A stretch of DNA of 64,000 nt from Alphaproteobacteria bacterium. GTDB lineage: Bacteria; Pseudomonadota; Alphaproteobacteria; UBA6615. Position 1 is the stretch's first letter. Every line of letters begins with the position of its first letter. The notes beneath the pieces are model-generated. The model was not told the origin of the DNA and did not search any database. It was given only the letters and a program-made list of their open reading frames with translations. This document shows, piece by piece, positions 27,058-36,610 of this stretch. Position numbers and translations under genes: made by a program. The stretch is taken from assembly GCA_021774445.1 (NCBI GenBank), contig JAJFJA010000078.1, positions 1-64,000 on the forward strand, in the 5' to 3' direction.

Positions 27058-28078
27058 CGCGGCATACGGCGGCTCCAACCCTGACGGCCCGCCGCGGCGG
27101 GTCCTCGAGGTCACCGACCTGGTGAAACATTTTCCCGTGAAAAAAGGCCTGTTCGGGCGCAGTGCCGGACGGGTGAGCGCCGTCGACGGCGTCTCGTTCA
27201 CCCTCGCGGCGGGCGAGACCTTGGGACTGGTGGGTGAGAGCGGCTGCGGCAAGTCGACATTGGGCAAGACCGTGTTGCGCCTCCTGCCGCCGACCGCCGG
27301 GCGGATTCTGCTCTGCGGCGCCGACATTACCTCGCAATCGGATAGACGGCTGCGCGAACACCGGCGCGAAATGCAGATGGTCTTTCAAGACCCCTATTCA
27401 TCGCTCAACCCGCGCATGTCTTGCGGCGATATCGTCGCCGAGCCGCTGGCTATCTACGGCCTGGTGTCCGGCCGCGAGAAGGACGACGAGGTCAGCGCGT
27501 TGTTCGAGCGTGTCGGGCTGCGGGCCGAGCAGAAATCCCGCTACCCGCACCAGCTTTCGGGCGGCCAACGCCAACGCCTGAGCATCGCCCGCGCGCTGGC
27601 CCTCAAACCCAGCCTGATCGTTGCCGACGAACCGGTGTCTGCGCTCGACGTGTCGGTGCAGGCCCAGGTCATCAACCTGCTCCGCGATCTGCAGCGCGAT
27701 TTCAACCTCGCCTACCTCTTCATCTCCCATGATCTGGCGGTGGTGGAGCATATCAGTCATCGCATCGCCGTGATGTATCTGGGAAAAGTTGTGGAGCTGA
27801 CCGACAAACGGTCGTTGTTCGCGACGCCGCTGCACCCCTATACCGAGGCTCTGCTGTCCGCCGTTCCGGTGCCGGACCCGCGGGCCAAGGGCGACAAGAT
27901 CATCCTGCGCGGCGATGTGCCCAGCCCGGTGAACCCGCCGTCCGGCTGCGCCTTCCATACGCGTTGCCCCCATGCCACGGACGTCTGTCGTCGCGCTACG
28001 CCGGCACTGCGAGAGGTGAAGCCGGCCCATTTCGCCGCCTGCCATCTGCATGACCCCGCGGTGTCGTCCGCGGCCTGA
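27050..28078 (+). CDS. Dipeptide/oligopeptide ABC transporter ATPase, DppF/OppF type
   Basis: This is the second ATPase of the importer, with 342 residues. It shows Walker A GESGCGKST, VFQDPYSSLNPRM (typical OppF Q-loop), the signature LSGGQRQRL, Walker B LIVADEPVSALD, and the H-loop ISHDLA. The C-terminal cysteine cluster CAFHTRCPHATDVC is conserved as in DppD. It overlaps dppD and is followed by a 315-base gap before the binding-protein gene. Confidence 0.93.
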
Positions 28079-28393
28079 GATACCGTCCCGCGCATCCATG
28101 GCCGATCCCTTCGGGGTGTCCACCCGGCAGCCACCCGGCGGACGGCCGCTTGCGTCCCCCCGAAATGGCATGCAGAATATCAAGCTCAGAGATGCGCCGG
28201 CCGGCCCGCGGGGCTTCGAGGCCGCGACCAATGGGCGGATGGCCAAGCCCGCGGCTGCAGACAAGTGGAGGTCATTGCGCCCCACGCCGAAACAGGGTCC
28301 GTCAGGCGAATACGACAGAGTCCATCAGGCGATTGCTGAGGAATCACGATGGCCTGCCGAGGATTCGGGTTTTACGCGAAGGGAGGAAACACA
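28079..28393. other. 315-base gap before the binding-protein gene
   Basis: No gene or clear structure was found here. It ends with GGGAGGAAA, the ribosome site of the binding-protein gene. The length leaves room for a separate promoter that would raise binding-protein expression above that of the ATPases. Confidence 0.4.
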
Positions 28394-29944
28394 ATGAAGC
28401 GGAGAGATTTTATCAGGCATTCGAGCGCTTTGACCGGTGGTGCCCTACTGCTCGGCGCCATGCCGACGCTGGGCGCATATGCGCAGAGCGGCACACCGAC
28501 AAAGGGTGGCACATTGATCTGGGGTCACTCCGAGACGACACAGAACCTCGACATGCACCAGACCGGCACCGCGTCGACGAGCCGACTGCTCGAGAATATT
28601 CACGACGCGATTGTCACCGTGGACAGCGACTTCAATATCGTGCCCAGCTTGGCTGAGAGCTTCGATGTCAGCGAAGACGGCCTGACCTACACGTTCAGGC
28701 TGCGCCCCAACGTGAAGTTCCACACTGGGACCACCCTCAGCTCGGCCGACGTAAAATACTCTTTCGAGCGGGTGAAGGACCCGAAGACCGGGGCGGTGAA
28801 CTTCGAGGTCTTCAACGACGTTGCGGAGATCCTGACGCCGGACGACCTCACGGTTATCGTCAAGATGTCCCAACCCAACGCGCCCTTCCTCGCCCGCCTC
28901 GCCGAAAACGGCGCCGGCGTGATCATTCCGGACGGTAGCGGCGATACCCAGGGCGAGCATCCGGTCGGCGTCGGGCCGTTCGAGTTCGTCTCGCGCGAGT
29001 TCGGCAACGAGGTCGAACTGGTTCGCTTCGCCGACTATTGGCAGGGGCCGGCTCATCTCGACAAGATTATCTCCCGCGAAGTGACCGAGCCGACGGTACG
29101 GCTGACCGGTCTACGCACCGGCGAGATGCACATCATCAACGATATTCCCCTGGACCGCGTCACGGAACTTGAAGCAGACAGTAATTTCCAAGTCTCGAAA
29201 TGGTTCCCGCTGTCATGGGCGTTCTTGAACTTCAATCACAAGCGCGCGCCGTTCAACGACGCGCGCGTGCGTCTGGCGATCGACCACATGATCGACAAGG
29301 AGGTCCTGGTGCAAGGCGCCTTGTGGGGCCAGGGCGAGGTCACCGCGTCGCCAAGCTTCCCGAGCTCGGCGTCATTCAACAAAGACCTCTCGGTCCGGCC
29401 GCAGAATTTCGATGAGGCGCGGCGTCTGCTGCAGGAGGCCGGCTTCGGCCCGGGCGAACTGGAGTTCGTCTTCAAGGTCACGACCAACTACCCGTGGCAT
29501 GTCGAGGCCAGTCAGATCATGCTGGAGTGGTTCCGCGAGGGCGGCCTCAACGTCAGTGTGCAGCAGCTCACCTGGAGTGATTGGCTGAGCCAGTGCTGGG
29601 TCGATCGCGACTACGACGTGACGATGATGAACTTCTTCACGCTGTGGGAGCCGGACTTTCTGTACTACAGCCTGTGGCACTCCACCGGGGCGTTCAACTA
29701 TCGCAATGTCAACGACCCGGTGGTCGATGAGCTGGCGCAGCGCGCCCGCGTCACCGTCGATCCGGCTGAGCGGACGAAGATTTACCACGAGCTGCAGCAG
29801 CGGGTGTATGACGAGGCGCTCGATGTCGTGCTGTGGTTCCGCAACGGTACCCTCGCGGCCCAGAACAATGTCGGCGGTCTCGACAAGCTGGTGCATCCCA
29901 ATGGCAGCAATCTCGAGTTCCGCCATCTCTGGCTCGACACCTGA
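28394..29944 (+). CDS. ABC transporter substrate-binding protein, DppA/OppA family (Tat-exported)
   Basis: This is the periplasmic binding protein of the importer. The 516-residue protein starts KRRDFIRHSSALTGGALLLG, a twin-arginine signal (RRDFIR) with a cleavage site near AYAQ. It therefore appears to be exported folded. The body matches SBP_bac_5: PSLAESFDVSEDGLTYTFRL, VKFHTGTTLSSADVKYSFER, GVGPFEFV and LNFNHKRAPFNDARVRLAI. The ligand class cannot be read directly; peptides, opines or amide compounds are possible. ATG 28394 is chosen for GGGAGG 7 bases upstream. A long perfect hairpin follows the stop. Confidence 0.93.
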   Translation: MKRRDFIRHSSALTGGALLLGAMPTLGAYAQSGTPTKGGTLIWGHSETTQNLDMHQTGTASTSRLLENIHDAIVTVDSDFNIVPSLAESFDVSEDGLTYTFRLRPNVKFHTGTTLSSADVKYSFERVKDPKTGAVNFEVFNDVAEILTPDDLTVIVKMSQPNAPFLARLAENGAGVIIPDGSGDTQGEHPVGVGPFEFVSREFGNEVELVRFADYWQGPAHLDKIISREVTEPTVRLTGLRTGEMHIINDIPLDRVTELEADSNFQVSKWFPLSWAFLNFNHKRAPFNDARVRLAIDHMIDKEVLVQGALWGQGEVTASPSFPSSASFNKDLSVRPQNFDEARRLLQEAGFGPGELEFVFKVTTNYPWHVEASQIMLEWFREGGLNVSVQQLTWSDWLSQCWVDRDYDVTMMNFFTLWEPDFLYYSLWHSTGAFNYRNVNDPVVDELAQRARVTVDPAERTKIYHELQQRVYDEALDVVLWFRNGTLAAQNNVGGLDKLVHPNGSNLEFRHLWLDT

Positions 29945-29990
29945 GTAGCGCGGCTGCCGTATCTGCGGGCTCACATCGGCTCGTGCGGTG

Positions 29991-30022
29991 TATCGGGGAG
30001 CAGGATTTCCTGCTCCCCGATA
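29991..30022 (+). promoter_or_regulatory. Perfect 15-bp hairpin between binding-protein and permease genes
   Basis: TATCGGGGAGCAGGA and its exact inverse TCCTGCTCCCCGATA flank a 2-base centre (TT). Hairpins in this position in ABC-importer operons usually protect the upstream binding-protein mRNA from 3' decay and reduce read-through into the permeases. No T-run follows. Confidence 0.75.
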
Positions 30023-30071
30023 ATTTGGCTCAGCTATTATTGGCGCTTGGATCCGCCCCCCGGGGTTTGTC

Positions 30072-31013
30072 ATGAGATATCTGCTCAATCGGATCGCGCT
30101 TCTGGCGCTCACCTTGCTGCTCATCTCGATCGTGACGTTCATCCTCACGAATATTTTGCCCGGCAATGTCGCGACCATGATCATGGGGACCCGCGGCAAC
30201 CCGGTGTCGATTGCGGCGTTGGAGCAGGAGCTTGGCCTCAATGACCCGCTTGTCGTGCAATACGGCCGGTGGATCGGTGGCATGTTGCAGGGTGATTGGG
30301 GCACTTCCCTGCGGTTCAAAGAGCCGATCGGCTCGCTCCTCGGCCAGAAAATGGCGGCCAGTGGGATGATCGTCGTGCTGTCGCTGATCATCGCCATTCT
30401 GTCGGCGATCCCGCTCGGGGTTATCGCCGCAGTCAAACAAAACCGTTGGCCCGACACCGTGAGCAGCGGCGTCGCACTCGCCGGCATCAGTCTGCCCGAT
30501 TTCTTTTGGGGGATCGTGCTAATCCTGCTGTTCTCGCGGACCCTGGGCTGGCTGCCCTCGAGCGGCTTCGTCTCGCCGGCGGACGATTTCTGGCTCTCGA
30601 TCAAACACGCGCTGCTACCGGCGATCGCGCTTGGGCTCAGCTTGATGGCCCATCTGGCCCGGATGACGCGCTCGGCCATGCTCGAGGTGATGTCGCAAGA
30701 CTTCATCCGCGTCTGCCGCGCCAAGGGGTTGAGCGAAGGCAGCGTCATCCTCCGGCACGCCCTGCAGAACGCGATCGCCCCGGTGGTGACGGTTGCCGGC
30801 CTGCAACTCGGCTATCTCTTCGGCAGCATCATCGTGGTCGAGAGCCTGTTCAACTACACCGGCATGGGGTGGTTGACATATCAAGGGCTGCTGAACCGGG
30901 ATGTGCCGCTGATTCAGGCAACCGTGTTCATCATCGCGGCGGTCTTCATGCTCAGCAATCTCATCGTGGATCTGATCTATACGGTCCTCGATCCGCGCAT
31001 CAGCTTCGACTAG
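30072..31013 (+). CDS. Dipeptide-type ABC transporter permease, DppB type
   Basis: This 313-residue inner-membrane permease has about six membrane segments and starts MRYLLNRIALLALTLLLISI. GDWGTSLRFKEPI lies in the periplasmic loop of this family. The EAA-type coupling motif is RVCRAKGLSEGSVILRHAL near residues 217-235. The family ending FNYTGMGWLTYQGL...DLIYTVLDPRI is present. It forms a heterodimer with the next permease, 3 bases downstream. Confidence 0.93.
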   Translation: MRYLLNRIALLALTLLLISIVTFILTNILPGNVATMIMGTRGNPVSIAALEQELGLNDPLVVQYGRWIGGMLQGDWGTSLRFKEPIGSLLGQKMAASGMIVVLSLIIAILSAIPLGVIAAVKQNRWPDTVSSGVALAGISLPDFFWGIVLILLFSRTLGWLPSSGFVSPADDFWLSIKHALLPAIALGLSLMAHLARMTRSAMLEVMSQDFIRVCRAKGLSEGSVILRHALQNAIAPVVTVAGLQLGYLFGSIIVVESLFNYTGMGWLTYQGLLNRDVPLIQATVFIIAAVFMLSNLIVDLIYTVLDPRISFD

Positions 31014-31016
31014 GCC

Positions 31017-31919
31017 ATGACCACGGCTCAGCTCGTCACACCCGCCGCGCCTTCGGAAGCATCGCGCAACGCCCAGCGGACCAGAAAGCGCATCGCCAAC
31101 GCGCTGTTGAATACCAAAGGTCTTATCGGGCTGACCCTGGTCATCGTCTTCACCTTGATGGCGATCCTGGCGCCGATTTTTGTGCCCGAAGCCTTGAGCA
31201 CAAAAATCGACGTGACCGCGCGGCTGTCGCCGCCGACGGCCGCACATCTGCTGGGCACCGACCAACTCGGCCGTGATCTGCTCTTCCGGGTCCTGCTCGG
31301 CGCCCATACGTCAATGATCATCGCCGTCGTCGCGGTTGGCCTTAGCATCGCGCTCGGACTGCCGCTCGGTGTCCTCTCGGGCTATTTCAAGGGCTGGGTG
31401 GATCTCGGCCTGAGCCGGCTGGTGGATACGCTCCTCAGCTTCCCGGCGATCCTCCTGGCGCTGGCGATCAGCGCCGTGCTCGGGCCGAACCTACGCAACA
31501 CCGTGCTGGCCATCGGCATCGCCTTCGCGCCCTATCTCGCCCGCATCGTGCGGGGTGAGACCCTGAAGGTCACCAGTCTGCCTTATATCGAAGCGGCGCG
31601 TTCGCAAGGCGCTTCGGATATGCGCATCATCAGGAAATATGTCCTGCCGAACATCATGGCACCGGTGATTGTCCAAGCGACGATCAGCATCGCCTTCGCT
31701 ATTCTGGCCGAGGCCGGACTCTCCTTTCTCGGTTTGGGCACCCAGCCCCCCACCCCGTCTTGGGGCCTAATGATCCAGGCGTCGCGCGACTATCTCGACG
31801 TCGCACCCTGGACCGCGCTGGTGCCGGGCCTTGCCGTGGCCCTTGCCGTGCTCGGCCTCAACATGCTGGGCGACGTCCTGCGCGACGTCCTCGACCCGAC
31901 GTTCAATTCGGATCGCTGA
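31017..31919 (+). CDS. Dipeptide-type ABC transporter permease, DppC type
   Basis: This 300-residue permease is the partner of the DppB-type protein. Landmarks are HLLGTDQLGRDLLFRVLLGA (the DppC hallmark after the first segment), the coupling motif YIEAARSQGASDMRIIRKYV, the loop FLGLGTQPPTPSWGLM and the ending LNMLGDVLRDVLDPT. It has a cytoplasmic basic N-terminus of about 35 residues. It is the last gene of the importer unit; the amidase gene on the other strand converges on it. Confidence 0.93.
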   Translation: MTTAQLVTPAAPSEASRNAQRTRKRIANALLNTKGLIGLTLVIVFTLMAILAPIFVPEALSTKIDVTARLSPPTAAHLLGTDQLGRDLLFRVLLGAHTSMIIAVVAVGLSIALGLPLGVLSGYFKGWVDLGLSRLVDTLLSFPAILLALAISAVLGPNLRNTVLAIGIAFAPYLARIVRGETLKVTSLPYIEAARSQGASDMRIIRKYVLPNIMAPVIVQATISIAFAILAEAGLSFLGLGTQPPTPSWGLMIQASRDYLDVAPWTALVPGLAVALAVLGLNMLGDVLRDVLDPTFNSDR

Positions 31920-31990
31920 CGGGTCCCCGACGTTATGGGCTGCGGCCGAGGTGGTTCTCACTGATGCCGTCGGCCCCTTTCCCGCCGGGG

Positions 31991-33652
31991 TCATGAGGCG
32001 AAGGTGGGACGGCGGGCCGCGACGTCCAGTTCCGCCTCCAGTGCCATGCCGATATTGCACAATAGGCCTTCGTCGAAGAGCCGGCCCCACAGGGAGATGC
32101 CCTGAGGCACCTCGAAGGCCGGCGCGTCCGCCTCCTCGGCACCGCTAACCAGCTTGCCGGCCGCCAGTGACGGGCCGGAGCGGGTTTTCGCCTTGAGGAA
32201 GCCGGCGCGCAGCAGCAGCGACGGATGGCCGGTGAAATTGGTGATCACCAGCATCGGGCCAACCATGAAGGGGCCGATCATGGCGTCGACGCCTTGGAAC
32301 ATCTCGTCCATCACCTGCATGGTCCGGTAGCGCAGCCGATCGAGCTGAACATGATCCACCGCCGAGAGAAAGCGGGCCTTGCGGAAGGCGTTGGGCCAGG
32401 CGCCGACCCCCTGCGAGACCAGCTCGTCATCGCGATCGGTCAAGGTAAGCTGCTCGAAGCTGGCCGCGCCCTCGGCGAATAGAATGCCCATCAGAGAGGC
32501 ATAGGGCAGGTCCGGTAGCGTGATCTCGACCAGCTCGACACCGATGCGCCGGGCCGCGGCTAGGGCGTCGCGATCGACGTCGGTCGCGCCGTCATCCGCG
32601 AACCAACGGGGGTCGTAGCCCAACCGCATGCCGGCAATGGATCTATGGGCGTCGAAGTTAAACGGCGCGTCGAGGGAGCCCAGGTCGCGCGGGTCGTGGC
32701 CGTTGAGGCTGTCGAGCACCAGGGCCGTGTCCTCGACCGAACGGCAGATCGGGCCGATCTTGTCGAGGGACCAGCACAGGGCCATCGCCCCGGTGCGGGA
32801 TACGCGGCCGAAAGTGGGGCGTAGGCCGGTGGTGCCGCAGCGCTGGCAGGGCGAGGTGATGGAGCCCAGGGTCTCGGTGCCGATGGCGAAGCCGACCAAC
32901 CCCGCTGCGGTGGCCGAGGCGGAGCCGGCGCTGGAGCCGCTGGAACCCTCATTGAGGTTCCACGGGTTGCGCGTGCGGCCGCCGAACCAGATGTCGCCAT
33001 ATGCCAGCGCGCCAAGGGTCGTCTTTGCCACCAGCACGGCACCGGCGGCGCGCAGCAACTCGGCGACCCGCGCGTCGCTGTCGGGCACGCGCGTCTTGAA
33101 CGGCGCCGCCCCCCAACTGGTGAGAATGCCTTTGGTGTCGGCCAAATCCTTCAGACCATATGGAATACCGTGCAAAGGGCCGAGATAGCTGCCGTTGCGC
33201 AGCAGGTCGTCCGCCGCATCGGCCTGCTGCCGGGCCAGATCGGCGGTGACCGTCACGACACATTCGAGCGTCGCGCCAAACTGCTCGATCCGCGCCAGGT
33301 AAATCTCGGTCAGCCGGCGGCTGCTGATCTGCCCGCTCTTGATCCATTGCGCGAGGTCGGTCACCGGCGCGAAAGCAATGTCCTCATCCGCTTCCGGCAG
33401 TGGCCCGGCATCCCGGTCGGAGCGAACGAGCGGCCGCTGTGCATCGGGCGCGGGCATACCGGGCAAACGCGGGTCGAACCGGCTCGCCGGCGGCTGGTCG
33501 TTGGCAAACGCCACCTTGCGCCGCGCCTGCGCGGCCTCGATCTGACCGTCGAGGTTGTCCAGCATGAGCTCACGCTCGGCTTGCGTATACGCGATACCGA
33601 GAATTTGCTCCGCCGCCGCAATGGCATCGGTAGTGATCTTTCCGTCGCTCAT
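31991..33652 (-). CDS. Amidase-signature family hydrolase
   Basis: This 553-residue amidase hydrolyses a carboxamide to acid and ammonia. The Ser-cisSer-Lys triad is visible: Lys in YGLKDLADTKG, the first Ser in GSSGSSAGSASATAAG, and the nucleophile Ser in GTETLGSITSP. An unusual N-terminal segment of about 90 residues precedes the core; a helical start (LGIAYTQAERELMLDNLDG) resembles amidases annotated as Asp-tRNA(Asn)/Glu-tRNA(Gln) amidotransferase-like, but the gene lies outside any gatCAB context. Being convergent with a peptide-type importer, it may process an imported amide. No signal peptide is visible. Confidence 0.88.
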   Translation of the reverse strand: MSDGKITTDAIAAAEQILGIAYTQAERELMLDNLDGQIEAAQARRKVAFANDQPPASRFDPRLPGMPAPDAQRPLVRSDRDAGPLPEADEDIAFAPVTDLAQWIKSGQISSRRLTEIYLARIEQFGATLECVVTVTADLARQQADAADDLLRNGSYLGPLHGIPYGLKDLADTKGILTSWGAAPFKTRVPDSDARVAELLRAAGAVLVAKTTLGALAYGDIWFGGRTRNPWNLNEGSSGSSAGSASATAAGLVGFAIGTETLGSITSPCQRCGTTGLRPTFGRVSRTGAMALCWSLDKIGPICRSVEDTALVLDSLNGHDPRDLGSLDAPFNFDAHRSIAGMRLGYDPRWFADDGATDVDRDALAAARRIGVELVEITLPDLPYASLMGILFAEGAASFEQLTLTDRDDELVSQGVGAWPNAFRKARFLSAVDHVQLDRLRYRTMQVMDEMFQGVDAMIGPFMVGPMLVITNFTGHPSLLLRAGFLKAKTRSGPSLAAGKLVSGAEEADAPAFEVPQGISLWGRLFDEGLLCNIGMALEAELDVAARRPTFAS

Positions 33653-33845
33653 CGCCCGCTCCCTGTCTGATTATGCGACGGATTGTATTTGCTATGCAGA
33701 TCGCCGGAAAGATCGATTAGGGCGCATTTCCGCACCCGGCAGCGCCCAGCGCGGAATCATGCCTGCGCCGCGCGCTGCAAACCCGCCCTGACCTTGCGGG
33801 CCGGCGCCGAGAGTTGCCGTTGTGGATCGTCACATACCGCCCTAT

Positions 33846-34112
33846 TCAAGACGCGGCGTCCTTGCGCGCGTCATCGGGTAAGCTCTGGACGAGGCGCAAG
33901 ACAACTTCGATCACAGGATCGTCTTGCGCCTTTATGGCCCGCAGTTCGGACGCGGCCCAGCTGTACAAAACAATCAAAACCTCGGTTGTCTCGCTGGGAT
34001 CTTGCCGCTGAAAATCATTCAAGCGACCAACGGCAGCGTCGAGTAAGTGGACAAACTGCCGGACAGGGTCGTTCATCTCAGCCAGAACAGGGTGAGGGAG
34101 TATTTCGGCCAT
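33846..34112 (-). CDS. Small acidic protein downstream of the chemoreceptor
   Basis: This 88-residue, mainly helical protein has no recognised domain. It begins MAEILPHPVLAEMNDPVRQF and contains VLIVLYSWAASELRAI. It lies 140 bases after the chemoreceptor gene on the same strand, so it may be the last gene of that unit. The composition is that of a genuine protein (an amphipathic pattern, no repeats). A role in signalling is only suggested by position. Confidence 0.6.
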   Translation of the reverse strand: MAEILPHPVLAEMNDPVRQFVHLLDAAVGRLNDFQRQDPSETTEVLIVLYSWAASELRAIKAQDDPVIEVVLRLVQSLPDDARKDAAS

Positions 34113-34252
34113 TGTTTCAATCTCCAGTCATGAGGGGTCGCCTTTCGGCAAGAAACCCCGCCGGCTGGCCGCTTCGATGGTCTCGGCCGGCCAAGTTTGC
34201 TCCTGTGGGAACTCGGTACGCATGGTCTGAGGCAAACGGCACGCCCGTGGCG

Positions 34253-36226
34253 TTACAGGGCGCGCACTTCTTGCAAGAAGTTCTCGACCTGTTCGCCGAG
34301 ATTTTCACCTTGTTTCGATAGTTCATCTGCCGCTTTAAGGACCTCGGACGCCGTTCGTCCGCTCTCCTCCGCTGCCTCGCTAACGCTCGAAATGCTTGAC
34401 GACACTTCCTGGGTACCTGTCGCCGCTTCTTGAACGTTTCGCGCAATTTCATTCGTTGCGGCTCCCTGCTCCTCCACGGCGGAGGCAATGGTCGACGCAA
34501 TCTCGCTGATCTCCGAGATGGTTGCTGAGATACCCTTGATGGCCTGAACGGTGCCGTCCGTCGCCTCTTGCATGCCGGTGATCTGGGCCGAGATTTCCTC
34601 TGTCGCTTTGGCAGTCTGGTTGGCCAGGCTTTTGACCTCCGAGGCGACGACGGCAAAGCCCTTGCCGGCGTCGCCGGCACGCGCTGCCTCAATCGTTGCA
34701 TTCAGGGCCAACAGATTGGTCTGGCTGGCGATGTCGCTGATCAGCTCGACGACTTCGCCGATTTTCTGCGCGGCGCCGGCCAGACCTTCGACCGTAGCGT
34801 TCGTCCTCGTGGTCTCCTCGACCGCCCGGTTGGCGATAGTCAAGGACTGCTGAACCTGGCCACTGATCTCCTGGACCGATTGGGACATTTGCTCAGACGC
34901 CGCGGCGACTGTTTGCACGTTGGTCGTTGCCTCTTCCGAGGCGGCGGCAACGGTCGTCGATTGATTCCGGGTCTGCTCGGCCGTCGCGGCCATCGCTTCG
35001 GACGATGACCGCATCTCGGTAGACGCCGATTTCACCGCCTCGACCACGCTCAGCACGTTGTTCTCGAAGTTGTCTGCTAGCTCCACCTGCCGCGTGACCA
35101 CTGCCCAGGAAAGCATCGGCCCGATATATCCGCCATTTTTGTCCATAATGGCGGAAACCGAGAGATCGAGCGTTTCCGGGCCGAGCTTGATCTTCGCCTT
35201 GTGCGGTAGCTTATTCGGGTCGCTGAGGATCTGCCGTTGGCGCGACGGGTTCTTGTGGAAGACGTCGATGCACTGACCGAGCAGCTGATCGGCCCGCACC
35301 GGCAGGTGTTGCTGAACGCCGGTGAGAGTCTTGATGCTGGTTTGGTTGATGTAGTTGATTTCCAGCGTTTGCGGGTCGCAGGTCATGACGTTGATCGGCA
35401 TATCGTCGACCATCTGCAACAGCCTTGCCGCTTCCGCGTCGGCCTTCACTTTTTCGGTGACCACGCTCCAGGTCAGCATCGGACCCATGTAGTCGCCCTT
35501 GGTGTCCAATATCGGTGTGACCAGCAGATCGAGGATTTCCGGCCCGACCTGGATCTGCGCGTTGTGCGGCAGGTTCTTCGGGTTGCCTAGGATGCTGCGC
35601 TGATGCGACGGGTTCTGGTGGAAGATGTCGATGCACTGGCCCACCATGTCGCTGGCCTTGACCGGCAGATGCGCCTCCAGGGTGTTCAGCGTTTGGGTGC
35701 TGAACTTGTTCATGTAATTGATCTCGAGGGTCTGCGGATCGCACATCATCACGCCGATCGGCATGCCCTCGACCATCTGTGTCAACTGGGATGCCTGGGC
35801 CTCGGATTTCAGCTTCTCGGTGACGACGCTCCACGTCACCATCGCAGCGATATAATTTCCGGACTCGTCGTTAACCACGGTGACGAGGAGGTCGAGTGTC
35901 TCATTCCCGACCGGAACCGTGGCTTGGTGCGGCAGGTTCTTCGGATTTGCCAGCAGTTCTCGCTGAGATTTCGGGTCCTTATAGAAGATGTCGATGCTGC
36001 TTCCGACCAGGTCGTCGGCCCCGATGTCGAGGACGTGCTCGAGCTGCCGTATCGCCGCCAAGGCGGCTGCGTTCGCATAGCTGATGCGGAACTCACTGAC
36101 ATCGCAAACCATGACGTTGACCGGCAACTCGGCGATCATCTGACGCAGCTGCCCGTGCGAGAGGCCGTCGCCAGCTTGGCCCGAGTCCTTTGTTTCGGTT
36201 GAGTTTCTCCTGATGGTTTTGAGCAT
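34253..36226 (-). CDS. Soluble methyl-accepting chemotaxis protein with three PAS domains
   Basis: This 657-residue cytoplasmic chemoreceptor has no signal peptide and no membrane segment. Three very similar PAS units lie at about 27-137, 148-258 and 268-380. Each has the layout LPVNVMVCD / NPKNLPH / LDLLVT / MVTWSVVTEK and is clearly the product of tandem duplication. The signalling domain (about 385-655) has the hairpin tip DIASQTNLLALNATIEAARA followed by GKGFAVVASEVKSLA, where CheA and CheW bind. There is no C-terminal CheR-docking pentapeptide. Ligand or cofactor of the PAS units is unknown; FMN, haem or none are all possible. No cheA, cheW or cheR is in the window, so it presumably plugs into arrays encoded elsewhere. 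Confidence 0.92.
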   Translation of the reverse strand: MLKTIRRNSTETKDSGQAGDGLSHGQLRQMIAELPVNVMVCDVSEFRISYANAAALAAIRQLEHVLDIGADDLVGSSIDIFYKDPKSQRELLANPKNLPHQATVPVGNETLDLLVTVVNDESGNYIAAMVTWSVVTEKLKSEAQASQLTQMVEGMPIGVMMCDPQTLEINYMNKFSTQTLNTLEAHLPVKASDMVGQCIDIFHQNPSHQRSILGNPKNLPHNAQIQVGPEILDLLVTPILDTKGDYMGPMLTWSVVTEKVKADAEAARLLQMVDDMPINVMTCDPQTLEINYINQTSIKTLTGVQQHLPVRADQLLGQCIDVFHKNPSRQRQILSDPNKLPHKAKIKLGPETLDLSVSAIMDKNGGYIGPMLSWAVVTRQVELADNFENNVLSVVEAVKSASTEMRSSSEAMAATAEQTRNQSTTVAAASEEATTNVQTVAAASEQMSQSVQEISGQVQQSLTIANRAVEETTRTNATVEGLAGAAQKIGEVVELISDIASQTNLLALNATIEAARAGDAGKGFAVVASEVKSLANQTAKATEEISAQITGMQEATDGTVQAIKGISATISEISEIASTIASAVEEQGAATNEIARNVQEAATGTQEVSSSISSVSEAAEESGRTASEVLKAADELSKQGENLGEQVENFLQEVRAL

Positions 36227-36610
36227 GGTGAGAGCCTCCTCGATTAGCGGCGATGTCTATATGCCATCAGGCACTCGACATCCCAGCCCTGTGTTGCCGA
36301 CGGCAGGGCAAAGTTGAAACACAATGTAAGGGACGTTGTTATTGTGTAAATATTGTCAGGTTGTTAACCTAATACTTAAGGTAACGACGAGTTATACTTA
36401 TGAATTTTTACACGATACTTTTAGCGTCGATAGGTGGGCGCCAAAATAACTGAGGACATACTTTCGTATGGGTTTTCTGCCGAATCGAATATAATTACTT
36501 ATTCGCATCGGTCATCCGGTTGTGATAAGCGCCATCACGATACCGGAATGCATCGTTTCCTGGTGGCGTTCGAAGTCATCAAGGTTTTATTGCTGTCGAG
36601 GCGTGGCTCA
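36227..36610. other. AT-rich divergent promoter region between chemoreceptor and response regulator
   Basis: This 384-base stretch is distinctly richer in A and T than the rest of the window, especially about 36320-36500. It should contain promoters for both divergent genes. An interrupted inverted motif GTTAACCT...AAGGTAAC lies at 36363-36383. An open frame runs through part of it into the regulator gene from 36434, but it does not look coding before 36611. Confidence 0.5.

Noticed and set aside
28349..28393. Upstream in-frame start for the peptide-binding protein
   Set aside because: The twin-arginine signal and the ribosome site GGGAGG both fix the start at 28394.
36363..36379. CtrA-like box GTTAA...TTAA upstream of the chemoreceptor gene
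   Set aside because: The spacer between half-sites is 8 bases, not the 7 required by the CtrA consensus. The similarity is probably chance in AT-rich DNA.
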